Positions 29,811 to 39,096 are shown, counted from the first letter of the stretch. The stretch is 64,000 nt of DNA from Enterobacter ludwigii (GCA_900068845.1 CEFQ01000005.1:372001-436000); one strand, 5' to 3'. The notes: generated by a model not told the origin, from the sequence alone. Numbers and translations are program-made.

Positions 29811-29886
29811 AGCATGTGATCGACTTAACACTTTTCACCTAATCGCCATGCTAGCTTAACCATAACGTTTTTAATGAGCACTCAAA

Positions 29887-30768
29887 ATGCATAACCGACT
29901 TAAAGGCAATGAGATATTCCTGCTGGCTCGCACGCTTGCACCTGAACTGGGAAAAAAGGAACGCTCTATTGCGCGTTTTATTGACGACAATCCACAGTCA
30001 TTATCTAAAATGTGCATCACGGATATTGCGAATTATCTTAATGTCAGCGTGTCGAGCATTACAAAAGTTTCAAAGAAGCTCGGTTTCACCGGTTTTCATG
30101 ATCTAAAAATTAATATCGCCCAGCAGGTCAGCACCCAGGAAGATATTATCGATATTCCTGTCATTCCGGATTCTGAAAAATACGTTGAACAGGTTATCGA
30201 GAGTACCTTTTTGAATTCGGTACTGGCGCTGCAGGATTCACTGAGTATGATTAACAGTGCGGTCATCAAGGCTGTGGCCTATCTGTTTATTAATAAGCCG
30301 GAAAGTGCGCGCATCTTTATCGCCGGTTGCGGTGGATCAGGTTCCATCTGTGATGACTTCAATCATAAGTTGCTGAAGATTGGCATCTTCTCTTCGGTAT
30401 TCAGTGATAGCCACAAACAGCTGATGACCGCCTCGTTAATGCAACCTGGCGATATCCTGCTGGCGATTTCCCATTCCGGCCAAACCACAGACATCATCCA
30501 AATGGTAAAAGCGGCCAATGAGAATGGCGCAGAAACCATTTGCCTGACCAACTATCCCAACAGCCCACTGAGTTTGATTGCCCGACATTCGATCATCTCT
30601 TCGGTTAAAAACAACCCGATTACCGGGGAAAACGCCACCACACGCATTGTGCATCTGAATATTCTCGATGCCATTTTTACCATTATTGCCAGCAAGACCA
30701 GCGAAGAAAGTCAGACCAGTTTACACAACACCAGAAATGCGGTTGCGTCTAAACGCACCGCCAATTAA
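29887..30768 (+). CDS. RpiR/MurR-family transcriptional regulator
   Basis: 293 aa. The N-terminal helix-turn-helix of the RpiR type covers about residues 1-80 (KERSIARFIDDNPQSLSKMC, NYLNVSVSSITKVSKKLGF). A C-terminal SIS sugar-phosphate-binding domain follows from about residue 125 (RIFIAGCGGSGSICDD, LLAISHSGQTTDIIQM). It probably senses a phosphorylated intermediate of the neighbouring pathway and binds the TTTTAC-GTAAAA sites in its own upstream region. The kinase gene follows by 8 bases. Confidence 0.9.
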   Translation: MHNRLKGNEIFLLARTLAPELGKKERSIARFIDDNPQSLSKMCITDIANYLNVSVSSITKVSKKLGFTGFHDLKINIAQQVSTQEDIIDIPVIPDSEKYVEQVIESTFLNSVLALQDSLSMINSAVIKAVAYLFINKPESARIFIAGCGGSGSICDDFNHKLLKIGIFSSVFSDSHKQLMTASLMQPGDILLAISHSGQTTDIIQMVKAANENGAETICLTNYPNSPLSLIARHSIISSVKNNPITGENATTRIVHLNILDAIFTIIASKTSEESQTSLHNTRNAVASKRTAN

Positions 30769-30776
30769 GGGCCGAA

Positions 30777-31712
30777 ATGATGAAACATAATATTGTTGTT
30801 ATTGGCAGTCTTAACTACGACATTCTTGTCCAGCAGGATCGCTTGCCGGAAATTGGGGAGACGTTTACCGGTAACGAATTAATGCTGATGCCAGGGGGAA
30901 AAGGGGCAAATCAGGCGGTTCAGTGCGCTAAGCTGGGGCTGAACGTTAATATGGTGGGCTGCGTAGGAAATGATATTTATGGCACCGAGCTGATTAAATC
31001 ACTGAATGAAAACGGTGTAGCGGTAGATAACATTACTCAACGCGGAAAAACCTCAGGCATTGGCATTGTTCAGATTCTGGAATCTGGCGATTACTGCAGC
31101 ACCATTATCAAAGGCGCCAATTACCTGATTACCGAGTCAGACATTAACGATACGTTATTCAGCGATCGGCCACTTTTGATCCTTCAATCAGAGATTCCCG
31201 ACCATGTGGTGGAACGTGCTATCAGTAGCGCACGCCGTCACGATTGCCAGATCTTGCTGAACAACGCGCCGGCACGCGAAATCTCCTCGCAAGCGCTCAG
31301 CCAGGTCGATCTGCTGGTGGTGAATGAGACCGAGGCCAGTTTTATGAGCAACACCTCCGTTACCACAGTGAAAGAGGCGCTAGGCTGTGCGGCTGACTTA
31401 CAGCAAAAGGTTAATGGCCGGGTGATTATTACGCTGGGAGAGAAAGGCGCGGTGTTATCCAGTGATCAAGGTGCCATGCACTACCCCGCCGTGTTCTGTC
31501 CGGATGTGGTTGATACCACCGGCGCGGGCGACTCATTTATTGGTGGCATCGCCTATTGCCTCGTTAATAACATCGCCCTGGAAGAAGCGATTCCTTTCGC
31601 TGCTGAAATCAGTTCCTGCTCTATCCAGAAATATGGCGGTCAAAGTTCTTTCCCGATGCTGCCTGATGTGGCGCATGCGCTAACGCAAAATCGCCAACGG
31701 CTGTTTGGTTAA
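30777..31712 (+). CDS. PfkB-family (ribokinase-like) sugar kinase
   Basis: 311 aa. N-terminal VVIGSLNYDILVQQDRLPE and GGKGANQAVQCAKLG, and C-terminal DTTGAGDSFIGGIAYCL (catalytic Asp in GAGD), are the two PfkB signatures. It is closest in style to ribokinases. In an operon with the RpiR regulator, it probably phosphorylates the sugar or polyol product made by the divergent genes. Confidence 0.9.
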   Translation: MMKHNIVVIGSLNYDILVQQDRLPEIGETFTGNELMLMPGGKGANQAVQCAKLGLNVNMVGCVGNDIYGTELIKSLNENGVAVDNITQRGKTSGIGIVQILESGDYCSTIIKGANYLITESDINDTLFSDRPLLILQSEIPDHVVERAISSARRHDCQILLNNAPAREISSQALSQVDLLVVNETEASFMSNTSVTTVKEALGCAADLQQKVNGRVIITLGEKGAVLSSDQGAMHYPAVFCPDVVDTTGAGDSFIGGIAYCLVNNIALEEAIPFAAEISSCSIQKYGGQSSFPMLPDVAHALTQNRQRLFG

Positions 31713-31872
31713 ATCTGCGCGCCTCAGTGCGTGAACAATTCAGCTATTTGAGCAAGCCGCTACCGTTATAGCCGTTTGCTCAAAACAGCCGCGTTAAGGG
31801 TGTAGCCTTGTCAGGTCGCCAGCCGGAAATTCGCTATTTTGTGAGATGCCGCACTAATCCTTGATGTTTTTT

Positions 31873-31884
31873 GTAATCGATTAC
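31873..31884. promoter_or_regulatory. LacI-type operator 1
   Basis: GTAATCGATTAC, a perfect 12-base palindrome with central CG, typical of LacI-family operators. Confidence 0.85.
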
Positions 31885-31900
31885 TTTTATAGTGAATATT

Positions 31901-31912
31901 GTAATCGATTAC
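31901..31912. promoter_or_regulatory. LacI-type operator 2
   Basis: The same GTAATCGATTAC repeated 28 bases downstream, ending 19 bases before the exported isomerase start. The flanks match operator 1 too (TTGTAATCGATTACTTTTA). Confidence 0.85.
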
Positions 31913-31931
31913 TTTTAACAGGAGATCAGTA

Positions 31932-32780
31932 ATGGCAGTAAGAACCCTTTTTCAGGCGGGATTCATCACCGTAATGGCGCTGTCTGCTGTGTCGGCGCAA
32001 GCGGAGAATTTCAATAATGAAATTGCACTGCAAATGTACACATTACGCAATGCAGGTACCGTTGCGCAGCAATTTGCGATGGCACAAAGCGCGGGTTTTC
32101 AGAATGTGGAGTTAGTCGGGAATCAAGGGCTGGATAGCGCGCAGATGAAAACGCTACTGAGCAAAAACCATCTTCAGGTTACGTCGGCGCACATTCAATT
32201 GCATGAGTTAGAGAACAATTATCAAAAAACCGTTGCCTTCAATAAAGCCATCGGCAACCCGATGGTGATCGTGCCATGGATTGAACCTGCCGACCGTCCT
32301 GACTCAACCCAAGGTTGGATTGACTACGCTCAGCGCCTGGACAAACTGGGCGCAAAACTACATAAAGACGGGCTGCAGCTTGGTTATCACAATCATAATT
32401 TTGAGATGAAGAAATATGACGGTGTGACCGCACTGGAGATCATCCTTAATCACACTCAGCCGCAGAATTTAAAACTGGAAATGGATGCGGCATGGGTATC
32501 ACGCGGCGGTCAGGATCCGGTGCGGATTTTGCAAACCTATCCGAAAAGGGTGTACGCCATCCACGCCAAAGATAACGCCGCGATTGGCGTTCGCGATGAT
32601 GAGATGAATTTCGCGCCACTGGGAGAAGGCTTACTGGATTGGCAGCATATCGTGCCCGCAGCTAAAGCGAGTGGCGTTCGATGGTTTATCGTTGAACATG
32701 ACGCCCCTAAAAATCCGTGGAGCATCATTACGACGTCATACCGTAATCTTCGTCAGCAATTAACGCTATTAGCACAATAG
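31932..32780 (+). CDS. Exported sugar isomerase/epimerase-like TIM-barrel protein
   Basis: 282 aa. A Sec signal peptide (ending VSAQA-E near residue 24) precedes a xylose-isomerase-like TIM barrel (ALQMYTLRNAG, LGYHNHNFEMKK, LEMDAAWVSRGG, YAIHAKDN, WFIVEHDAP), with metal-binding His, Asp and Glu positions conserved. Proteins of this family are usually annotated as sugar-phosphate isomerases, but a periplasmic enzyme should act on free sugars. Two LacI operators sit just upstream, and a LacI regulator converges from the other side. RBS AGGAGAT. Confidence 0.88.
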   Translation: MAVRTLFQAGFITVMALSAVSAQAENFNNEIALQMYTLRNAGTVAQQFAMAQSAGFQNVELVGNQGLDSAQMKTLLSKNHLQVTSAHIQLHELENNYQKTVAFNKAIGNPMVIVPWIEPADRPDSTQGWIDYAQRLDKLGAKLHKDGLQLGYHNHNFEMKKYDGVTALEIILNHTQPQNLKLEMDAAWVSRGGQDPVRILQTYPKRVYAIHAKDNAAIGVRDDEMNFAPLGEGLLDWQHIVPAAKASGVRWFIVEHDAPKNPWSIITTSYRNLRQQLTLLAQ

Positions 32781-32793
32781 CCATTAGTGCCTG

Positions 32794-33774
32794 TTAAGTA
32801 CTGGCACGCTCCACAAAGTGCCAGTCCATCATAATGCGTTCAGCGGGCGAATCAGGTTGATCGATCTTTTTCAGCAGTAAGCCGAACGCCCGACGTCCCA
32901 TTTCGCGCGAAGGCTGTGCCAGCGTACTCAGCGGCGGCGTGACCATTTCGGCGAGGTCGGTGCCATCAAATCCGGTCACCGCAATATCCTGCGGCACGCG
33001 CAGTCCGGCGGCGTGAATGGCCGAGAGCGCGCCCGCCGCTAAGGTATCCGACACGGCAAACACGGCGTCAGGACGCTCGGGTGCCGCCAGCAAGATTTCC
33101 ATCGCCTGCTTGCCGGCAGTGAAACTCAACTCGGTGGCGTAAGTGATAGCCTGCCAACTGCATTTTTCCTGCATAAGTTGCTGCTGATAGCCAGCCTGAC
33201 GCAGCTGCGCATATTTATAGCTGAGATCGTGATTGATTAGCGCAATACGCTGCCGCCCCATGCCCGCCAGATAAGCGACCACATGTGCCGCAGCCTGCAC
33301 ATCATCTATGCCAACGCAGGAGATATCACCGGCATCGGCGTATTCCGCACATTGAACCCACGGGGTTTCGCCAATCAGCTGTGCCAGTTCTGGCAATTTA
33401 CTGAACGCATCCATGGTGATAATACCGTCAACCATCTTCCCGGCCAGTAATTGCAAACTCGATCGAGACCGCTCAATGTCCGAGCCAGAGTTACACAGCA
33501 AAATACGATAGCTGTTCTTCTCCGCCTGTTCCTCAATGCCTTTCACCAACTCGGCACAAAAAGGATTGGAGATATCCGACACCATGACGAGAATCATCGA
33601 GCTACGCGCAGTACGCAACTGACGCGCTAACAAATTTGGCTGGTAATTACTCACTTTAATGGCTTGCAGGACTTTCTCACGATTCTTGTCTTTAACCGTA
33701 TCGCTGTTATTCAGAACCCGTGAAACCGTTGCCACAGAAACGCCCGCTAAGCGGGCGATTTTTTGGATGGACAT
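32794..33774 (-). CDS. LacI-family transcriptional regulator
   Basis: 326 aa. The N-terminal helix-turn-helix (IQKIARLAGVSVATVSRVLNN) and hinge helix (QPNLLARQLRTARS) are intact, followed by a periplasmic-binding-protein-like sensor domain (about residues 60-326). It is convergent with the exported isomerase, 13 bases away. The likely target is the pair of GTAATCGATTAC operators upstream of that gene; the inducer is unknown. Confidence 0.92.
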   Translation of the reverse strand: MSIQKIARLAGVSVATVSRVLNNSDTVKDKNREKVLQAIKVSNYQPNLLARQLRTARSSMILVMVSDISNPFCAELVKGIEEQAEKNSYRILLCNSGSDIERSRSSLQLLAGKMVDGIITMDAFSKLPELAQLIGETPWVQCAEYADAGDISCVGIDDVQAAAHVVAYLAGMGRQRIALINHDLSYKYAQLRQAGYQQQLMQEKCSWQAITYATELSFTAGKQAMEILLAAPERPDAVFAVSDTLAAGALSAIHAAGLRVPQDIAVTGFDGTDLAEMVTPPLSTLAQPSREMGRRAFGLLLKKIDQPDSPAERIMMDWHFVERAST

Positions 33775-33984
33775 GCTTGCAACTCTTGCTCAGTCAGATA
33801 CTACGCAGGCTACCATAAATCCGGACCAACAATAAGTTTGCCGGCTTCAGCTCGCGCACTCTGTTATGCGTTATTTTTGCTTCGCACCCAACGCGGTTGC
33901 CATAGAGTCACTGCACGATTCTGATAGCGAGCATGGATCGCTGTATTCCACTGCCCGGGGAAGAAGCCGCATATCAATAACTGA

Positions 33985-34659
33985 TCAATTATTCAACAGT
34001 GCCTGTTTAAACGAATAGATATGCACCCGCGCCGCCTCTTCCGCCAGCTCAGCATTCCCCTGCTCCAGTGCCGCAATGATCGCTTCGTGTTCGGCGATCA
34101 CTTCGTTCATATGCGCCGCGCTCGATAACGTGGTTGCCCAAAAGCGCTGTGCTTGCGCATGGATGATGCTGAGAATATCGGCAAGACGACCGTTGGCGGC
34201 GATATCCGCCAGCACCTGATGAAATTCGCGGTCCAGCAGCATCATCTGTTCACGATCGCGTGACGCGCTGGCGGTGGCAATTCGCTGATTCATTTCGCGC
34301 AAATACACAATCTGCGCCGCATTGACGCGCTGCGTCGCCAAACGTAAACACAGCGCCTCATTCACCAGACGCACCTCAATTAACTCCAGCGCATCATCAA
34401 TCGACAGCGGCGACACCATCACGCCTTTACGTGGAATGATTTGTAGCAACCCTTCCGTTTCCAGCCGATGCACCGCCTGATTCACCGGCGTTCTGCCCAT
34501 CTCAAGGTCATCCATCACCTGCGCGATATTGAGATATTCGCCCGGTTTATAGCGCAGCGTGATCAGCCGGTGCTTAAACGCCAGATAGGCTCGCTCGTTA
34601 AGCGAAATGCTCTTCGGGGTAGTTGGCGAGCTCACATTTTCAGCCATCAGATTACTCAT
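33985..34659 (-). CDS. GntR-family regulator (FadR/FCD subfamily)
   Basis: 224 aa from the ATG at 34659, behind AAGGA; the open frame continues 31 codons upstream through the divergent promoter and is not likely translated. The winged helix lies at about residues 15-80 (NIAQVMDDLEMGRTPVNQAVHRLE). The helical FCD ligand domain follows (REFHQVLADIAANGRL, EVIAEHEAIIAALEQGN) with metal-binding Asp/His positions. Divergent from the DUF2848-amidase operon and probably its regulator. Confidence 0.9.
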   Translation of the reverse strand: MSNLMAENVSSPTTPKSISLNERAYLAFKHRLITLRYKPGEYLNIAQVMDDLEMGRTPVNQAVHRLETEGLLQIIPRKGVMVSPLSIDDALELIEVRLVNEALCLRLATQRVNAAQIVYLREMNQRIATASASRDREQMMLLDREFHQVLADIAANGRLADILSIIHAQAQRFWATTLSSAAHMNEVIAEHEAIIAALEQGNAELAEEAARVHIYSFKQALLNN

Positions 34660-34734
34660 CGCGCAAATCCTTATTAGGTAACTGAGACATATTACACAAA
34701 AACCTGGCATGAAAATGGCTAGATTGAAATCACA

Positions 34735-34746
34735 GTGAAATTTCAC
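34735..34746. promoter_or_regulatory. Candidate GntR operator
   Basis: GTGAAATTTCAC is a perfect palindrome in the 115-base gap between the GntR gene and the DUF2848 gene, 28 bases before the latter. Confidence 0.6.
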
Positions 34747-34774
34747 ACGCATTTCTCAGATGGAGATCTATCCC

Positions 34775-35455
34775 ATGAAATTACGGTTTACGACAGATTA
34801 CGCAGATGCGGCAGTACTTGATGTTGAGGTTAATCAGCTGGTTATCGCGGGCTGGGTCGGACGTGACCAGCAAGCGGTGTTGCACCATATCAGGGAACTG
34901 GAAGCGCTTGGCGTGCCCGCTCCTGGTGCAGTGCCGCTGTTTTACCGCGTCGCGACCAATCAATTAAGTCAGCAGATGCAGCTGGAAGTGGTTGGCGATC
35001 AAACATCCGGTGAAGCCGAACCCTTTGTATTTTTCCATCGCGGCGAATACTGGGTTTCGCTGATTTCCGATCATACCGATCGTCATCTGGAAACCTTTAG
35101 CGTTGCGCTATCGAAACAGGCGTGCATCAAACCGGTTGCGGGTCACGCATGGCGCATGGCGGAACTCAACGCGCATTGGGATCAGCTGGAGCTCAGCGCA
35201 TGGATCAAAGTGAACGGCGACTGGGTCACCTATCAGCAAGGCGCCCTCTCCTCGCTGTTAACGCCGCTTGACCTGTTAAGCCGTTATTTCGCTGGCGGAC
35301 AGGTCGAGGAAGGCTTCGCCATGTCGTGCGGCACGCTTAGCGCCATCGGCGGTATTCGTCCTGCGAGTGAATTTCGCATGGCCCTGCACGATCCCGTGCT
35401 GAACCGCACGCTGGAACACACCTACATCACTGGCTCGCTGCCGGTTATCGCCTGA
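34775..35455 (+). CDS. DUF2848 family protein
   Basis: 226 aa. Full-length match in style to DUF2848 proteins, which lie next to amidases in many proteobacteria (IAGWVGRDQQAVLHHIREL, LGVPAPGAVPLFYRVA, EYWVSLISDHTDR, GEAEPFVFFHRGEYW). The function is not established; the fold may be related to fumarylacetoacetate hydrolases. ATG at 34775 follows GGAG; an ATG at 34760 is a weaker choice. First gene of a four-gene operon. Confidence 0.82.
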   Translation: MKLRFTTDYADAAVLDVEVNQLVIAGWVGRDQQAVLHHIRELEALGVPAPGAVPLFYRVATNQLSQQMQLEVVGDQTSGEAEPFVFFHRGEYWVSLISDHTDRHLETFSVALSKQACIKPVAGHAWRMAELNAHWDQLELSAWIKVNGDWVTYQQGALSSLLTPLDLLSRYFAGGQVEEGFAMSCGTLSAIGGIRPASEFRMALHDPVLNRTLEHTYITGSLPVIA

Positions 35456-35463
35456 GGATCCCT

Positions 35464-36807
35464 ATGACAACGTTATGGCAAGCGAGCCAGCAACTGCTCG
35501 CCGGGCAAATCAGCCCCGAAACGCTGACGCAGGATGCACTGAGCGCCATTGCGGCGGAAGCCGGTGAAGGCAAGCGCGTATTCACTCGCGTGTACGCCGC
35601 GGGTGCCCAGCAGCAGGCTGCACAAGCCAATATACGCTGGCAACAGCAACAGCCGCGTAGCGCGATTGATGGCCTGCCCATCAGCATCAAAGATCTGTTT
35701 GATGTCGCTGGAGAAGTGACACTGGCCGGTTCGCGTTTACTCAGCAACGCCAGCGAAGCCACGGCGAATGCCAGTATGGTTGATCGGCTGCTGCAGGCCG
35801 GTGCCGCCATCGTGGGCAAAACCAATATGACAGAGTTCGCTTTCACTGGCCTCGGCATCAATCCGCATTACGGCACGCCCGCCAATCCCTGGCAGCGGGC
35901 GCAGCAGCGCATTCCCGGCGGATCGTCCTCGGGTGCAGCGGTCGCGGTGAGTGATGGCATGTGCCTGGCGGCGGTGGGCACCGATACCGGTGGTTCGGTG
36001 CGCATTCCAGCGGCACTGTGCGGCTTAACCGGTTTTAAACCGAGCGCCAGCCGCATCAACCAACGCGGAACATTACCGCTGGCGGCCTCGCTCGACAGCA
36101 TCGGCGTGATTGCTCACGACGTACAGAGCTGCTGGCTGCTCGACAGTGTGATTGCCGATCGGCCGCTGGAGAGGGATGCGCGCAATTTGTCTGAGGCACA
36201 TTTCGTTATCCCACAAACGCGGGTGCTGGATGGGCTTGACGCACACGTCAGCGCCGCATGGGAGCGCGCGCTCGATCTGCTGCGCGCGCAGGGCGTGAAA
36301 ATCACCGAGCTGCCGCTGCAGGAGCTGGCCGAACTTGAAACCCTCAACGCGCGCGGCGGTATTACCGCGTGGGAAGCCTGGCAATGGCATCAGCATTACG
36401 CCCAATCCCAGCCTGAAGCCTACGATCCGCAGGTTTTGACGCGCATTAAACGCGGCAGCCTGCTGAATGCCGACGATGCCGCCGCGCTGTATCAGCTGCG
36501 CGCCGACTGGAAAACGCGAGTGGAAGCGGCAGTGGCGCCTTTCGACGGCATATTGATGCCAACGGTGCCGCTGATTGCCCCCACGCTCGCCGAGCTTGAG
36601 GATCCTGCGCGCTACATGCAGGTCAACCTGTTGATGCTGCGCAACACCAGCGTGATCAACATGCTGGATGGCTGTGCAATTTCTCTGCCTTGTCACAAGC
36701 CTGGCGCTGCGCCGGTTGGCCTGATGCTCTCTTCCACCCATGGCAACGATGCTGCATTACTCAGCTGGGCTGCCGCGATTGAAACCACCCTGAAACGGAG
36801 TAGCTGA
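35464..36807 (+). CDS. Amidase (amidase signature family)
   Basis: Hydrolyses an amide, 447 aa. The Ser-cisSer-Lys triad is visible: Lys in PISIKDLFDVAG, and both Ser in PGGSSSGAAVAVS and DTGGSVRIPAALCG. Family resemblance to GatA, but it is a stand-alone catabolic enzyme here, with DUF2848, a small alpha/beta-barrel protein and an MFS importer. The natural substrate is unknown. Confidence 0.92.
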   Translation: MTTLWQASQQLLAGQISPETLTQDALSAIAAEAGEGKRVFTRVYAAGAQQQAAQANIRWQQQQPRSAIDGLPISIKDLFDVAGEVTLAGSRLLSNASEATANASMVDRLLQAGAAIVGKTNMTEFAFTGLGINPHYGTPANPWQRAQQRIPGGSSSGAAVAVSDGMCLAAVGTDTGGSVRIPAALCGLTGFKPSASRINQRGTLPLAASLDSIGVIAHDVQSCWLLDSVIADRPLERDARNLSEAHFVIPQTRVLDGLDAHVSAAWERALDLLRAQGVKITELPLQELAELETLNARGGITAWEAWQWHQHYAQSQPEAYDPQVLTRIKRGSLLNADDAAALYQLRADWKTRVEAAVAPFDGILMPTVPLIAPTLAELEDPARYMQVNLLMLRNTSVINMLDGCAISLPCHKPGAAPVGLMLSSTHGNDAALLSWAAAIETTLKRSS

Positions 36808-36809
36808 AC

Positions 36810-37445
36810 ATGACTCAATCCCACGGCATGCTGTTTGTCGCCACCAATATCGATGCTGCAGATGAAGCGGATTTCAACCAATGGTATGACCACGAGCACG
36901 TAGAAGAGCGCGTGGCGATCGGCGGATTTCTTAGCGGCACGCGTTATCAAGCGGTGGATGCTGAACGCAAATACCTCGGCCTGTATGAAACCGCATCGCT
37001 GGAAGCCTTCACCAGTGCGGATTATCACGCCGCCTTCACACGCCAGACAGAATGGTCGGTGAAAAATCTCAACAAAATGGTCAACCCGATGCGCCGCGTC
37101 TGCGCCATCTCCCATCAGCATGGCCGGGGAACCGGCAGCCATCTGGCGGTACTGACCTTAAAAACCGGTACAGATGTTGCATCGCTGGGCGACTGGCAAA
37201 GCCGCGTGCAGCAAAAACCGGGCTATATCGCCTCACGTTTGCTGACGCCTGACACCACGCTGAGTTCGCCGCTGCCACGGGAAACCCGCGCGACGCGACC
37301 GATGCATCCGATGCTGCTGCTGTTCTGCCGTGATGCGCAGGTGTGTAAAACCCTCGCCGCGGATGCCGCGCAGGCACTCAACGCGGACGTTCAGCTTTAC
37401 TCCCTCAGCTGGCAGTTAACCAAACAGGAGATGGCTCATGGCTAA
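36810..37445 (+). CDS. Dimeric alpha/beta-barrel protein (two-repeat), function unknown
   Basis: 211 aa. It begins with a ferredoxin-like repeat (GMLFVATNIDAADEADFNQWYDHEH) resembling proteins annotated as DUF4286-like or EthD-like. A second similar half starts near residue 110 (HLAVLTLKTGTDVASL). The conserved FNQWYDHEHVEER motif suggests a small-molecule active site. It lies 2 bases after the amidase and overlaps the transporter by 8 bases, so it is probably part of the same degradation pathway. Confidence 0.7.
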   Translation: MTQSHGMLFVATNIDAADEADFNQWYDHEHVEERVAIGGFLSGTRYQAVDAERKYLGLYETASLEAFTSADYHAAFTRQTEWSVKNLNKMVNPMRRVCAISHQHGRGTGSHLAVLTLKTGTDVASLGDWQSRVQQKPGYIASRLLTPDTTLSSPLPRETRATRPMHPMLLLFCRDAQVCKTLAADAAQALNADVQLYSLSWQLTKQEMAHG

Positions 37446-38751
37446 TACCGATTCAACGTTGCCGCACGCTTCAGGCGCGCGCGCCAGCCACACCAAAACC
37501 GGTCGCCTCGCGGCGGCCAGCTCGATCGGCACCGCGTTGGAATGGTATGACTTCACGGTCTATAACATCATGGCGGCGCTGGTATTCAACCACGTATTTT
37601 TCCCCAGCTTTGATCCGCTGGTCGGTACCATTCTGGCATTTTCCACCTATGCTGTGGGTTACATTTCCCGTCCGGTGGGCGGCTTTATTTTTGGTCATCT
37701 GGGCGATGTCGCCGGGCGTAAAGCCGTGCTTATCACCACGCTGGTGATTATGGGTGTCACCACCGCGCTGATGGGCTTGCTGCCGGGCTATGCGGCGTGG
37801 GGCATCTGGAGCCCGGTATTATTGGTGGCCTTGCGCTTTATTCAGGGCATTGCGCTCGGCGGTGAATGGGCCGGTGCGGTATTGCTGTCAATGGAGCACG
37901 GCGATGCGAACAAACGCGGCCGTAACGCCTCGTTTGCCCAAGTGGGTCCATCATGCGGCACGTTGATTGGCACTGGATTTATCACGCTGGTGACGGTGGC
38001 ATTAAGCGGTGAGCAGTTCCAGGCGTGGGGATGGCGCATTCCGTTCCTGCTGAGTCTGCTGCTGGTGATGTTTGGTTTATGGCTGCGTCGCGGCGTGGAA
38101 GAGACACCAACGTTTGTGGCGATGCAACAAGCGGAGAAAACCACGCATACCCCGCTGAAAGAAGTGTTTGTGCGTTATCCGCGTGAGCTGCTGATTGCCG
38201 GCGGTTCACGTATCGGCTCAGACGTGTTGTATGCGCTGGTGGTGGTTTTCACCCTCACCTATGTCACCACGGTGCTGCAGTTACCGCGTCCGCTGGCGTT
38301 GATGGCCACCATGCTGGGTGCCATCGGCAATGCGATTACGGTTCCGATGTTTGGCGCGCTCTCCGATAAGCTCGGTCGTCGCCCGGTCTACATCGCCGGT
38401 GCGCTGCTGGCCATCGTCTGGTCGTTTGTGTTCTTTGTGCTGCTGGATAGCTCACAGCCGACCCTGATCGTACTGGCAGTGATTGGCGGGCTGTTGATTC
38501 ATGCGGTGATGTACGGCCCGCAGGCGGCATTTGTCACCGAGCAGTTCCCCAGCCACGTGCGCTACGCTGGATCGTCGCTGGCTTACACGCTGGCGGGCAT
38601 TATCGGCGGTGGCTTTGCGCCATTGATTATTACGTCACTGTATAAAGAGATGGGCAGCACGCTGTGGGTATCGGGGTATGTCAGCCTGGCGTTACTGATC
38701 ACGCTGTTTGCGCTGTGGAAAGCGAAAGAGACCGCGCACCACCCGCTTTAA
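37438..38751 (+). CDS. MFS transporter, metabolite:H+ symporter type
   Basis: 437 aa, 12 membrane segments. The MHS signature is clear: SSIGTALEWYDFTVYNIMAAL at the start, GHLGDVAGRKAVL between segments 2 and 3, and RFIQGIALGGEWAGAVLLSMEH. Related to ShiA, KgtP and ProP, which import organic acids or zwitterions. As the last gene of the amidase operon it probably brings in the amide substrate. Confidence 0.9.
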   Translation: MANTDSTLPHASGARASHTKTGRLAAASSIGTALEWYDFTVYNIMAALVFNHVFFPSFDPLVGTILAFSTYAVGYISRPVGGFIFGHLGDVAGRKAVLITTLVIMGVTTALMGLLPGYAAWGIWSPVLLVALRFIQGIALGGEWAGAVLLSMEHGDANKRGRNASFAQVGPSCGTLIGTGFITLVTVALSGEQFQAWGWRIPFLLSLLLVMFGLWLRRGVEETPTFVAMQQAEKTTHTPLKEVFVRYPRELLIAGGSRIGSDVLYALVVVFTLTYVTTVLQLPRPLALMATMLGAIGNAITVPMFGALSDKLGRRPVYIAGALLAIVWSFVFFVLLDSSQPTLIVLAVIGGLLIHAVMYGPQAAFVTEQFPSHVRYAGSSLAYTLAGIIGGGFAPLIITSLYKEMGSTLWVSGYVSLALLITLFALWKAKETAHHPL

Positions 38752-38831
38752 TCAGCATGATGTTGGTGTTTGGCGAGGGATTGCCAGACTTTAGCAGAGG
38801 AGAACAACAAGGCGCGGCACGCGCGACCCAG

Positions 38832-39035
38832 TTAGTGCAGTTTTTTAGCCAGAATACGAATGGCTTTCTCGCAGGCGACTTTCGTCTTGCTGTCGGTGGA
38901 ACGCAAACTCAGGCGATACAACGCGCCAATAAGTTCCTGAACGGTAAGCGCCTCATCAGGACGAAGAATGCGTGTCACCACCCTTCCCACCAATGCGCGA
39001 ATATCTTCCGTAATGTCTGAATCTTCGTCTTTCAC
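38832..39035 (-). CDS. Small protein, YmgB/AriR-like
   Basis: 67 aa, mostly helical. The pattern DITEDIRALVGRVVTRIL, then LIGALYRLSLRSTDSKTKVA, resembles the biofilm/acid-resistance regulators YmgB/AriR and relatives. These are short helical dimers that are poorly conserved, so the assignment is tentative. It is alone between the MFS gene and the TetR gene. Confidence 0.6.
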   Translation of the reverse strand: MKDEDSDITEDIRALVGRVVTRILRPDEALTVQELIGALYRLSLRSTDSKTKVACEKAIRILAKKLH

Positions 39036-39096
39036 TCGCCCTCCGGCTTTACGCTTCGCTTATTTAGGAAGTATCCACCTCCTAATTAGCCAAATT

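Larger units (their letters stand above)
29567..29886. promoter_or_regulatory. AT-rich divergent control region of the polyol module
   Basis: This 320-base gap between the isomerase and the RpiR gene is very AT-rich. It contains at least three TTTTAC/GTAAAA dyads (entered separately) and further half-sites, for example GTAAAA near 29743. No gene is seen. Confidence 0.8.
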
